From contig NC_135246.1 in NCBI RefSeq assembly GCF_947623445.1, forward strand, positions 14,987,856 to 15,051,855: a stretch of DNA of 64,000 bases, read 5' to 3'. Each line of letters opens with the position of its first letter. Position 1 is the stretch's first letter. This document shows positions 8,622-20,229 of this stretch, piece after piece. This DNA comes from Clavelina lepadiformis. Lineage: Eukaryota; Chordata; Ascidiacea; Aplousobranchia; Clavelinidae. The notes beneath the pieces were generated by a model. The model was not told where the DNA came from and searched no databases. It saw only the letters and a program-made list of their open reading frames with translations. The position numbers and the translations under genes are program-made.

Positions 8622-11600
8622 ATGCAATCAATTACGACAAGACAGTTCTTACTGAAATCACGCTGGGGATGGAGCAGTTTAAGCAATAGCGGTGAGTTAG
8701 ACTTTGTGCAATTTGCTTATTTGGTCTTTGAAATAGAGTATGTGTAGGTTATATGGAATGTAAAAGAAACCAATATTTATCACTGACCGTCTAACATTCT
8801 CGTTGTTAAATAAGTTTACATGTTTGACAAAGGATACAAAGATTAGCCTTTACTTGATTTCGAAAGTCTTTCTAACATCTTCAAATGTCAACGAAAAATA
8901 AAATATCAAACATGCAGCTTTAGTTAACGATATCTTTTAGGCCACTATATTTTTAATAGGAATTAAATAAAGGGCGTCAAATACGTTATCTGTACGACGC
9001 TACTTTTGCGTGAATGTTGAACGATTTTCCTTTTTCAAAGGCTTACGATTTCAACAAACTCAAACCGCAACAAAAGGTCTCGACGAGTACAACAAACCGG
9101 AAGTAATAACGGAAGTACCTGGACCGGAAACTAAGGTAGACATCGCGTATCTGTGTCACATCTAATCGTAATTCTTCGCGCAATCATCGGTTCAATCGAT
9201 TTTTAATGAGATTCCAGAGGCAGCAGTCGCACATAAATATCACCAATCGATTTGGATACATGGGATTTGTCCTACGATATCGATTAAAATTGACATTAGT
9301 TTTAGTTTTGAAATCCCTGGACGTTAATTAAAACGATATTGAAAGCGGAGAAATGATAATTAAACTCAGAACTGTCGAAATAATTGCATCGTGCTTGGTC
9401 CTTCGATAAATCAGGTTTTTTAAGCTGACAATTCCTTTGATTGCATTAATCCATGCAATGAAAGCAAATAGAACTTTGTTGATTAGAGTATCTATTCATG
9501 AAGGGCCAAAGATGTGTTATAAGTTCAAATCAATGTGTCCATCAGAAATTGCACTCACAAATTCTCACAATCAGATCATGATGTAAATACTTTTATCACT
9601 TCAACGATAAATAGTCCTACATAAAAATAAGCAACTGTACAAAGAACTGGCACCGTATTTTGCACTACATTTGACCAGGTAAAATTTTATCCAACAATTT
9701 GTTTTCTAGAAACTTCTAAAGGAGACGGATGCAATACAGGTAATTGCTGATATGAGATGAAATACAAAGTTTGTTCCGAAAAAATGCAAAACTAACAACT
9801 CAATCCTGAATTTCCAGAACACAAGAGCCGTTTCCTTATTCTGTGATTTTGAGAAGAGCAAGATAAACTACTTGGTCGATGCTGATGGGAATAAGCTGCT
9901 GGATTGTTTTCAGCAAATTTCTTCGCTTCCATTAGGTGAGCATGGCATTATGCAAATGCGAAACCTTTTTTCGGTTTTTGGCTTTGAAACTAACGTTTGG
10001 TTATTTCTATGCAGGATATAATCACCCGGCAATACTGGAACGAAGTATTCAATCAGCGGTAAGCGCTTAAATTTGTTTTGGTAAAAAAGGAAAATCGATA
10101 ATTTCCTGTAACAGCTTTTCACCATAGTTAAAACATTAGGTTGTATATGCAAGTCCGCCGTAGTGTTTCGCTATACACTGAACATGCAGTTCTTAATCGT
10201 CCCTGGTTTTGTAGGCTATCATGGCCAATCGGCCAGCTCTTGGTAGCTTCCCTTCCAAGGATTTTCCGAGGTTAATCAAGAACAGTTTGCTCCGAGCTTC
10301 CCCGTCCGGCCTAGACCAGGTTGTGACCATGGCTTGTGGCAGCTGCGCCAACGAGAACGCTTACAAGTCTCTCTTCTTCTGGTATATGAGGAACCAGAGA
10401 GGTGAAGAGCTCCCAGTTATGGGAGACGAGGCCTTCATATCATGCATGAAAAATCAGGTTAGTTCAAACCGGTTCAATCTAGTTTGACAAAATTTCAATG
10501 TCTGCGATCTTTACTTGTTTAATTTTCACAGATCCTAGTTTGTTGTATTTGGCACGTTATTTTTTTATGATTGTGCGACTTAGGTCCATACATAACCTTC
10601 ATACGTAGCCTCCAGGTTCACCAGAACTTTCCATTTTATCCTTCGACGGAGGATTTCATGGCCGGACCTTAGGGGCTCTCTCCACAACACACAGCAAACC
10701 TATCCATAAGTTAGATGTACCCGCTTTTGATTGGCCAACTGCTCCATTTCCTAAGCTGAAATATCCGCTTGAGGAACACGAAAGGGAAAACGCAGAAGAA
10801 GAGGTGAATTGATTAGAATTACTGCACGTGCAGGTTTCAACAAATTAGACATACATCGATACATTGTCATTAAATAAACCATTTTTTCATCTTAGGCTCG
10901 ATGTCTAGCCGTGGTAGAGGACCTGATCGAACAATGGAAAGATACAAGACCGGTCGCAGGGATGGTGATCGAACCGATACAGGCTGAAGGCGGAGATAAT
11001 CACGCGTCCGATGATTTCTTCAGGAAATTGAGGAACATTGCAACCAAGGTGTGATGGATGAAGATGACTTTGAGTGGTTGACACACTGTGTACTGTTGAA
11101 GGAAAAAACATGTTTTGTTGTCGAAATAATTTAGCCACTGTTGTTCTGTTCAGAACAAAATTGGATTTATCTGCGACGAAGTTCAGACTGGAATGGCCAT
11201 TACAGGAAGAATGTGGGCTCATGACTACTGGGGGCTGGAAACACCACCTGACATCGTGACCTTTGCCAAGAAGATGTTGAGCGGTGGTTACTATTTCTCT
11301 GACGAATTCAGATGGAAAGACGTAAGGCGGACATTTTACTGTAGTGTTAGTGACGTTTGTTTAAACTATTATGGAACGCGTGCTTTTTCATCAGCAGTCA
11401 ATAAATTAAATTAAAGAACCGGGCATTTATGGTCCATGGCTTGGAGTAGCGATAAAGGTTTTTCGGTTTTGCGTAGGGTTATCGCGTCTACAACACGTGG
11501 ATGGGAGAACCAATCAAACTGGTTTTACTTGAGAAAGTCTTGGACGTCGTCAAAGAACAAGATCTGGTATTTCAAGCCGAAAATACTGGTCACTACGTCG

Positions 11601-12032
11601 TGAATGGACTGCGACAGTTGGAAAAGATGTTTCCCGAGTTATTGTCAGCCATTAGAGGGCGTGGTATGTTCATTGCAGCAGATATCACAGAAGCTGGTAA
11701 GAGGGAAACGTTTGTGAAGAAGTTGCTACAGAAAGGTAAGTTGATAGAAAGGAAATACTAAACCGTCCTCTAACATAGAATTATATTTCGCTTTACTATT
11801 GACAGTGCAGATACACTTGTAACAAATTTAAAATCCAATTGCGTAATCGCGATTGCGGTAAGTAGGATAGCCTACGGTATAAGTGACGAATCGGTTTCAT
11901 GTTTCAGGTGTTTTACTTGGTGTATGCGGAGACCACTCGATCAGACTTCGGCCATCACTCTTCTTTACGCCTGCTCATGCCGACATTTTGTTGGACAAAG
12001 TAGAAGAAACTGCTCGAGAGATGAGATCTTGA
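8622..12032 (+). CDS. ABAT: 4-aminobutyrate aminotransferase, mitochondrial, copy 1 (intact)
   Basis: PLP-dependent GABA transaminase, which transfers the amino group of GABA to 2-oxoglutarate in the mitochondrial matrix. Exons: 8622-8691, 9041-9135, 9710-9739, 9818-9935, 10015-10058, 10215-10457, 10609-10803, 10896-11048, 11154-11321, 11477-11735, 11908-12032. All introns are GT-AG and all phases agree, giving 499 aa against 500 in human ABAT. The N-terminus ([17 protein letters not shown]) is basic and fits a mitochondrial presequence. Family landmarks: [13 protein letters not shown] in exon 4; [10 protein letters not shown] with Cys160 and Cys163, the pair that binds the 2Fe-2S cluster in mammalian [24 protein letters not shown] in exon 8; CDEVQTG (Asp324) and FAKKM with Lys356 as the likely PLP lysine in exon 9. 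A polyadenylation signal follows at 12078. It is the first of three tandem copies. Confidence 0.93.
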
Positions 12033-12077
12033 AAAGTGTTTAGGCATATTAAGCGCACACCACTTCGCTAATTCGCA

Positions 12078-12083
12078 AATAAA
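12078..12083 (+). terminator. Polyadenylation signal of ABAT copy 1
   Basis: AATAAA 46 bases after the stop codon. Confidence 0.55.
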
Positions 12084-13231
12084 AATCAAATATCTCTATA
12101 ATCTCGAAGCAAAATTTCTTGTGGCTGTTCACTTAAAATTAAGGTTTTCCAAATGTAGTGTAATTTCTATCCTGAATGTTGTGCACTTTTGCTCTAGGTC
12201 CATTTAAATGGAAGATTTCGTCGGGGACATCACCCTAAAAAAACCTTAATCCTAAATCCTTCTACAATTTTCAATGTCTTGTACATTTTAAGGTGTTTGC
12301 CACGAATCTTTTCTGCATTACATGTGCAATTTTTTGAGATTAAAAACATGGATATACAGGCGTGGTTATTGTCAAAGCTGTTTAGGACTTTAGGGGATAA
12401 GCAGACGATAACGTCAAAACTCTGGGTAAAACGACAGAAAAGCTTAAAACCAAGACAATGAGTAATGAAATACGACCGCTTGGGTTCTTATTATTTTTAC
12501 AGTATTAAATGCCTATCGCCTTATCTTCCTACGTGAATGACGACGATTCGTCGTCGTGACGTCAAATGAGAGGAAAGTTACAACCAGAAAACAATTATTT
12601 TGCAATAAACTCAATGTACAGTAGGAATTATTTATAGACAAAATGACAAAGAAATAAATCACAAGTTGCCAAAAGAATCGGGTCGGGGATTAAATAACAT
12701 TTTTGTTGCACCGACTCCGTAGTTGTTTGAGGAAACTGGGCATAGATTTAAGTCTATGCCTGCAATTCATGTTTTATTCTGGTTATATTCTTTTCTTTGT
12801 CATCAGGGCAGCGTCCATTACGCAAACCACTTATATACGAGTTAGATTTTATACCGACAAATGAACGCATTGGCTATCAAGGAGTGATTTACGAGATCAT
12901 CTTCTATCTAGTTTGTGTCAGAGATCTTTATGTTTGTCTTACTTTCGAACTTCATTACATAAATGCATAAGTGTTTTGATAATAACTGGATTAAGCCTAT
13001 AGACTGGACAAAATAGGACCAGTTCATTCTGGTTTGCCGAGGACAACACGTTGTTATCCAGATAGTTGGCTCTAGTTTGAACTAGTAAACGCTATCAGCT
13101 TACGCCAATGCTTACAAAGTAAACATCGTAAAACCATAAGTTGCGACTAACAACAGTCGCCTTACCGCCTTTGTTTGTTCACAAAGCAATCCCAAGCACG
13201 CGTCACATGACCTTATGAATCATGTTATAAC
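12084..13231. other. Spacer downstream of ABAT copy 1
   Basis: No gene seen. From about 12460 on, this spacer is recognisably related to the spacer downstream of copy 2 (about 23880 onward), for example GCCTATCG.CTTA and the motif around an ACAACACGTTGTT palindrome (13044 and 24950). The 3' flank was therefore duplicated with the gene. Confidence 0.5.
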
Positions 13232-13900
13232 TAGGGCAACCAGTTTTTTGACCTAAAAATTTTAAATTTTGACCTTAAAATTTGCAAATTTTGACCTCAT
13301 TTTGACCTAAAAAGTTTACATTTTGACCTTATTTTGACCTAAAAAGTTTACATTTTGACCTTATTTTGACCTAAAAAGTTTAAATTTTGACCTCATTTTG
13401 AAAAACGCTATACTGATAGTCTCTACACTGTCTACAGCAACTTTCTAATCTAAAGCTGCATTTAAAAATGACAAAATGCTTTTCTAGTGTTGACTTTTTT
13501 TTCGTTTCTGCGTATTAAGATTGACAACTTGCAGTTTCAAATGCAATGACGTCACATCGTGACGTCACCAAACGCGCTGAAAAGCCTTCCCTCTCTTTGT
13601 GGCTTGGGTTCTAAGTAAAATTTGCGGGACTGGAATTGTTTGCGGTACAAGAAAAGAGAAAAACGGAAGAATAATATTACAAAATGGTTACAAAATTACA
13701 AGTTTAATAGATTTTGACCTAAAAAAAAGACCTAACGAAACAATTTGACCGTATTTTGACCTAACGTAACATTTTGACTTTATCTGACCTAATAACTTCT
13801 ATACCACACGTCGTACAAAGCTGAAATTTGTTTTGTGCTTGTTTCATAGCATTCTGAGCAGGTAAAAAAAAATTGACCATATTGACTTTTGGTTGCCCTA
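13232..13900. mobile_element. hAT-type element, 669 bp, with perfect 8-bp target duplication
   Basis: Terminal inverted repeats TAGGGCAACCA / TGGTTGCCCTA are flanked on both sides by the identical octamer GTTATAAC (13224-13231 and 13901-13908). The interior has no transposase frame. Its left third is a tandem array of TTTTGACCTAAAAAGTTTAC-type units, and two TGACGTCA motifs lie near 13545-13566. The related spacer downstream of copy 2 has an unoccupied site (about 25118-25150), which confirms this as an insertion. Confidence 0.85.
13250..13400 (+). repeat. Tandem repeat inside hAT element
   Basis: About three to four head-to-tail units of roughly 32 bases built around TTTTGACCTAAAAAGTTTAC. 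Related TTTTGACCTAA motifs recur near the other end of the element (13710-13790). Confidence 0.75.
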
Positions 13901-13908
13901 GTTATAAC

Positions 13909-15290
13909 TAAATTGAAGAAAGATTAACTATAGCGAAAGAAAAAAAACACAACTTGCCAGCTCATAGGTTTACACTAACTAATAGAACTATACACTAACT
14001 ATATACTATAACTTTACAGAGAATATTTAATGAAAGAATATTGTACAAGTGTTGAAAGCTTCCGATGCTATTTAGGCTATTTAAAAACGATTTAAACCAG
14101 GAATCCCAACCACACGATCGGCTGACTATTGTTTTATGGCCCAAGGCGTGATCTATTGTGATGCTTAATTTCTATCAAACTTTAAAGTTTCTTTTGCCAC
14201 ATCATACACGAGTAGAAACTATTAACTTACTGCGTACTTCTCTAATTGCTGGCCCCTCTGTCCGTGCGTATACGTCCCTTATAATGGGTCACTCGCTCTT
14301 TTGTTTGATCGATATAATCGTTATGTGAGTGATCTCAGCCATTTCAAACATAAATCAAGCCATAAGTTAGGATACTATAGGTGTTTTATTGTGCTATAAG
14401 TACTACGGTTAGCATCGTAGCTTCCGTACGCACAGTAAGTTAATGGCGAAAAATATACAATACAATGCAACTTTTTTCTAAGTTTTGTACAAAATAGAGC
14501 ATTTGCACATTTGCGTGGCAATTTGTCAGGATACCGTGAGAGCTCTGCTAGCACTTTCAAAACTGGTAATATTCTGGCAGTAGCTGGACATCTGCTGGGA
14601 TTTTAATATTATTGTTTCATACAGATGCAACAAAATTTCTCAGATATTTTGACAATGACAAAGAGATAATTATAATTGATAAAATCATAAAAGGATAATC
14701 TTTTTGATCACAAACCCTTCATACCAGGGCTGTAGGTTAACCGGACAAAGCGTCTCTAAACTTTGATCAGTGGTAAAAAAATTACCCTGAAATTAGTTGT
14801 AAATATTTTGAACTTGAGATTAGTATAACGACAAGTTTGGTTAAATTCGACGATTAAAATAGTTCTGATAAAAAGTTCTATTTCCCATATCACTTTTCAT
14901 GATGTAGGCTCAAACGAATGCAGTTTCTTTGCAAATCCAGCACAGGATTTTCGGCTCGGCTTTCATAAAAGAAAAAATGTCTTGATCCAGCTTCCTCGAA
15001 ACAAAGCGTCTATCATCGGCTTGGCGATATATACAAAACCCTTGTCTTTATGTGGCTATAGTTACAACTAAAATGATAGCCCATTTCCCAGCTTATACCT
15101 CAAAAGTTATAATGAGCCATTTCGTTAATAAAATCATAATCAGGATTGAATTTTAATCGTTTTAGTTACTTACCTGTCGCTGTTATAGTGACAGATGGGA
15201 CGAAAGAGAACGTTTTTGATTGCGACTAATGCACTTCTGGTATACAGCGATATGTCGCCTGCATGTAACAGGTACGTGTTAAACATCCAA
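13909..15290. other. Spacer between ABAT copies 1 and 2
   Basis: No gene seen. The part from about 14040 to 14170 resembles 25690-25800 upstream of copy 3. The stretch 14378-14478 contains a dispersed repeat. Confidence 0.45.
14378..14478 (+). repeat. Dispersed repeat, retroposon-tail-like
   Basis: Contains ACGGTTAGCATCGTAGC, AGTTAATGGCGA and an ACAATACAAT tail, matching the inverse of 5636-5715. Confidence 0.4.
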
Positions 15291-15299
15291 ATGAAATTA

Positions 15300-15585
15300 G
15301 TATTGAAACCTTTATTCTCGGACTGAGGAAAGTCTTTGTACGACTTAAACTTGGCAAACATACCTCACCGCTCGAACCCCTACTGTCGAGCTTGTGTGTG
15401 TGCATTCTTTATCGGATTTTTGCTTCTTTGCCCAAATCTGGAACTGTTCACCAGGATCAGAGTACAAGAACAAGTGTCGTTAACTTTTTGCCCAACAGCA
15501 ATACAATGATAGCGTAGAGCCGCTAGTATCGAACCCAGTACTCGTAAATGCGGGGTCAGCGAGCTATCAGCCACACTTTCACCGC
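15300..15585 (-). repeat. Possible tRNA-derived SINE
   Basis: On the minus strand a tRNA-like head shows an A-box-like TGGCTGATAGCTCGCTGACC and a B-box-like GGTTCGATACT, followed by a non-tRNA body containing TGTTGGGCAAAAAGTTAACGA. Its far part (about 15307-15400) resembles 37815-37915, which supports a dispersed repeat. No convincing poly-A tail or target duplication was found. Confidence 0.35.
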
Positions 15586-15590
15586 CGAAA

Positions 15591-17417
15591 TCTAAGGAAC
15601 TCTGATATTTTTGTTCGTATATTCGCTGTCATTCAAGAGGCTTGTTTGCAATTTCTTTTCTGTTTATCATACTAATGGTCGTGTCAAAGGGAGCAAATGT
15701 CGTCTGCTAGGCCAGACTTCTTGGCACATGCTCAGTGCTCATGGCAAAAAAAATTCCTAGTCATAACCCTAATGCTCACATGCTGCTTTTCCTGCGTACG
15801 TTCGTGACGCGCTTCTATAGCCTTGTTTTCGTGTCTTTTTTGATGGTGTTGTTTCTGTGTTTGTTAGTAGTTGTTTTCAGTGCACTTACGCTATTGCTTA
15901 TGTGTTATAACGACCTATATGTGATTCTAGAAAATTTGGTTTGCGTTTTGTATAGTATAGCTTAAACAAACAACTACTAATAAGGACAGCTATCATAGAT
16001 ATTGGTGAAAGACCTCAACCTTATCGTGTAAGACTTTGTTTGGCTTTACAGCTGTAAAATAGGTAAATACATTTTACCGAAAAAACTCCACTTGAATTTG
16101 CGGGTTTTCAGTAAAATTGTGACAAGCATTCTACGGTATTGCAGCACTCTATAATTTCAGTTTAGAAACCTAATAGCAGTAATTTTATATAATTTATATA
16201 TATTAAGTTTTGTGGAATTTGCAAGATTAGGTTTAAATGCTAGTGCAAAGGAAACCGTTGTTAAGGTATGACTATTCTATTTTACACAAAAAAGTTTCAG
16301 AAACTAGCGTTCAATCAAAAGTGATGAAATAACCGTTAAAAGGTTCGAAAACAAAATTTATCCACTGAGCATATATGGAAATGTGAGTGAAGGTGTTTTA
16401 TTCGTGTAGCACAGCAATGTGAGAAACAGGACTACATTGGGATAACATCCTCAATCATGTATTTGTCGTTTGTTAGCATCAGTTTTTCACATCTTCACCA
16501 ACCTGATTCCAATAGTAACAAATTTGATACTCGTATGGCATTTGGTCGATAATTTCTAAAGGCTATAGCCTATATAATTGCGGGAATAATCCTGTAAATC
16601 AGAGGTGTCCAACACGTGGCACGCGACGAGTCTGACCTAGACCCTAGCGGCCTAGCCTAGAGATCACCATAGCCTAACCCTAGCCTAGAGATCAAATCAG
16701 AAATAGCCCAATAGCCTAGTGAATTCACGACACTATGTTCAAAAATGCACTCCGGTATACAATGGATAGGCAAAGCATTGCTAGTGTGACGTCATATTGA
16801 CAGACAATGTGTTCATACCTCATTTTTAAAAACCGCTAGTGGGCACTAAAGAGTGTCCGGATTTTAGGCCACGAAAATATGGTAACCTTATATATATATA
16901 TCCTTTTCCTAATTTCAGCCTTGTTCTGTGCCGCAATGGCGTTTAACCGCGACACCAACTACACTTTCAGAAAACATCTATCATACTGTTGTTTTACGCT
17001 ACCGCGGTACGCGAGCAGAACCAAATTAAAAACTGAAAACTCTCTGTGCAAACCACACAACTCTTATATCTATAGGCGAGGTGCAGACAAGCCTCCATAA
17101 AACACGCAATAAATAAAGTAAAAGGCAAAGCAATAAAAGATAAAATACGAAAGTGTAAAATTCTTCAACCAGTGATGTACGCAGAAATTAATTAAAGATT
17201 CAAAAATGCATTGTAAACCACCTGAAGTAGTGACGTAAGAAGTATCAAAAGTGCCAAACAGGTGTTGGCGGTGAATAAAACAGACTAAATATTGTTACAT
17301 AATGATATATACATATGCTCATATAGGCATACTATAGCCTAACACCTTGCGGTGTTGAAACTTTCTGTATTCTGTATAGTTTAATGTCGTAGATAAGCGC
17401 TGTATTGTTGTTCGAAT
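15591..17417. other. Spacer upstream of ABAT copy 2
   Basis: No gene recognised. The short frame at 15735-15965 is hydrophobic but has no family or splice support. The last bases before 17418 are the duplicated promoter/5' UTR segment shared with copy 1. Confidence 0.45.
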
Positions 17418-20212
17418 ATGCAATCAATTACGTTAAGACAATTCTCACTGAAATCACGCTGGGGATGGAGCAGTTTATACAACAGCGGTGAGAGCTTGTG
17501 TAATTTGTTCGCCACAAATCTTTCAGATATTGTAGGTTATATGGAATGTAAAGCACACCAATGCGAGGGCATTGGCATTGTTAATTATACCTATTTGTTT
17601 TATAAATGATGCCGAGATGATATCGTCTTTACAACATTGCTCATTTGTATTGATCAATTCCCGGTATCTATAACCCACTATGTAAATAATATATCAATTA
17701 AATAGTGTAAAGAGCGCCAGATGCGATATCTGGTTTAAGGAATGATGAAATTTTTTATGATTTTACTTTTAAGGCTTACGAATTCAACAAACTCAAACCG
17801 CAACAAAAGTTCTCGACGAGTACAAAAAACCGGAAGTAATAACGGAAGTACCTGGACCGGAAACTAAGGTAGACATCGCCTATCAGGCTCAAATCTAAGC
17901 GTAAGTCTTCATGCAATCATCGGTTCAATCGATTGTTACTGAAGATTCAGAGGCGGCAGTCGCAGTCAAATATCGCAAATCGATTTACATTTCTGTACTG
18001 TCCCGACTAAGTTAAGTATTAATCTTAGCTCTAAAATTCCAAGTTCATTAAAGAAAAACGACAATGGAAGCGAAGAAATGACAATTAAAGTTAGGAGTGT
18101 CGAAATAATTACATTGTGCATGGTATCAGGATAAATCAGAATTATATTAATTATTAACCAACCATTTACGCTGACAATGGCTTTAATTGCATACATTTTT
18201 ACAACAACAACTTGAACTTGGTTAAATTAATTATCGTTTATGAAGCCATGTGATTAATAAAGAGTATAAAATAAGGAAACAAAAGCTAAAAAAGTATCTA
18301 TCGATATAGTTGCACAAACGAATGTGACAACTATCCAAAGCTCGAGTTGGCACAATTATCATCATAATGTTATAGCCGTGCAAAGACTTTCCTCGGTCCA
18401 AGAATAGATGTCCCGATACCATTAAAATGTCCAAAAACTGGCACCGTATTTTCCACTGCATTTTATCCGACGCATTTTATTTTCTATAGAAACTTCTAAA
18501 GGAGACGGATGCAATACAGGTAATTGCTGATATGAGATAAAATACAAAAACTGTTCCGAAAAAATGCAAAACTAACAACTCAATCCTGAATTTCCAGAAC
18601 ACAGCAGCCGTTTCCTTATTCTGTGATTTTGAGAAGAGCAAGATAAACTACTTGGTCGATGCTGATGGGAATAAGCTGCTGGATTGTTTTCAGCAAATTT
18701 CTTCGCTTCCATTAGGTGAGCATGGCATTATACAGTTCGTATATGAATTACACAAATGCAAAAGTTTTGAGACTTCGGAGCAAACGTTTGGTTATTTCTA
18801 TGCAGGATATAATCACCCGGCAATATTGGAACAAAGTCTTCAATCAGCGGTAAGCGCTTAAAATCGTTTTTTATAATGTTGAAATAACAATCTTTTGTTG
18901 TTGTAGCCTATTGCTTTTGGCCTTAGTTAAAAACGTGTTGCAAGTACTGAGAAACCGTTTCATTTCGTGCTAAACTTAACATGCAGTTCTTAATATTTTT
19001 CTGCTTATTTTAGGCAATCATGGCCAGCCGACCGGCACTTGCTTATTTTCCTTCCAAGGATTTTCCGAGGTTAATCAAGAACAGTTTGCTCCGAGCTGCC
19101 CCGTCCGGTATAGACCAGGTTGTGACCATGGCTTGTGGCAGCTGCGCCAACGAGAACGCTTACAAGTCTCTGTTCTTCTGGTATATGAGGAACCAGAGAG
19201 GTGAAGAGCTTCCAGTTATGGGAGACGAGGCCTTCATATCATGCATGAAAAATCAGGTTAGTTTAATCCGGTTCAATCTAGTTTGACAAAATTTCAATGT
19301 CTGAGATCTTTACTTGTTTAATTTTCGTTTGTTGTTGCTCCCAGTTTGTTGTATTTGGCACGTTATTTTTTTATGATTGATCGATTGAGGTTCATACATA
19401 ACCTTCATACGTAGCCTCCAGGTTCACCAGAACTTTCCATTTTATCCTTCGACGGAGGATTTCATGGCCGGACCTTAGGGGCTCTCTCCACAACACACAG
19501 CAAACCTATCCATAAGCTAGATGTACCCGCTTTTGATTGGCCAACTGCTCCATTTCCAAAGTTGAAATATCCGCTTGAGGACCACGAAAGGGAAAATGCA
19601 GAAGAAGAGGTAAGGAGAAAAAGAATTGATATGGGTCACTGGTCGTGCAGGTTGCTATGACTTTAGAATAAAAAATCATTAAACAAACCAATTTTTCATC
19701 TTAGGCTCGATGTTTGGCAATGGTGGAAGATTTGATCGAACAATGGAAAGACACAAGACCGGTCGCAGGGATGGTGATCGAACCGATACAGGCTGAAGGC
19801 GGAGATAATCACGCGTCCGATGATTTCTTCAGGAAATTAAGGAACATTGCAACCAATGTGAGATGGATGAGGATGACTTTGAGTGGTTGACACACTGTGT
19901 ACTGTTGAAGGAAAAAACATGTTTCGCTGTTTGTTGTCGAAGTAATTTAGCCACTGTTGTTCTGTTCAGAACAAAATTGGATTTATTTGCGACGAAGTTC
20001 AGACTGGAATGGCCATTACAGGAAGAATGTGGGCTCATGCATGACTACTGGGGGCTGGAAACACCACCTGACATTGTCACCTTTGCGAAGAAGATGCTTT
20101 CTGGCGGATTTTACTACTCGGATGACTTTCGATGGAAACACGTGGGTGACTTGTGCTTTGCAAATTTCGTAAAATCATCGCGCAATGTTTTAATAATTCT
20201 CTGCAGGGATAT

Positions 20213-20229
20213 CGTGTCGTTAATACTTG
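20213..20229 (+). repeat. Target site duplication, left copy
   Basis: Seventeen bases of ABAT exon 10, identical to 21632-21648. Confidence 0.9.

Noticed and set aside
11074..11259. Frames spanning ABAT intron 8/exon 9 in the wrong phase (also at 19957 and 28564)
   Set aside because: They recur in all three copies simply because the exon is conserved; they run out of the coding frame.
15735..15965. Hydrophobic 76-codon frame resembling a small membrane protein
   Set aside because: T-rich DNA yields Leu/Val/Phe-rich translations by chance; no homologue recognised, no splice context, in a spacer full of repeats.
16606..16640. CAGAGGTGTCCAAC, a possible hAT left end
   Set aside because: No matching right end or 8-bp duplication found within about 1 kb; at most a fragment.
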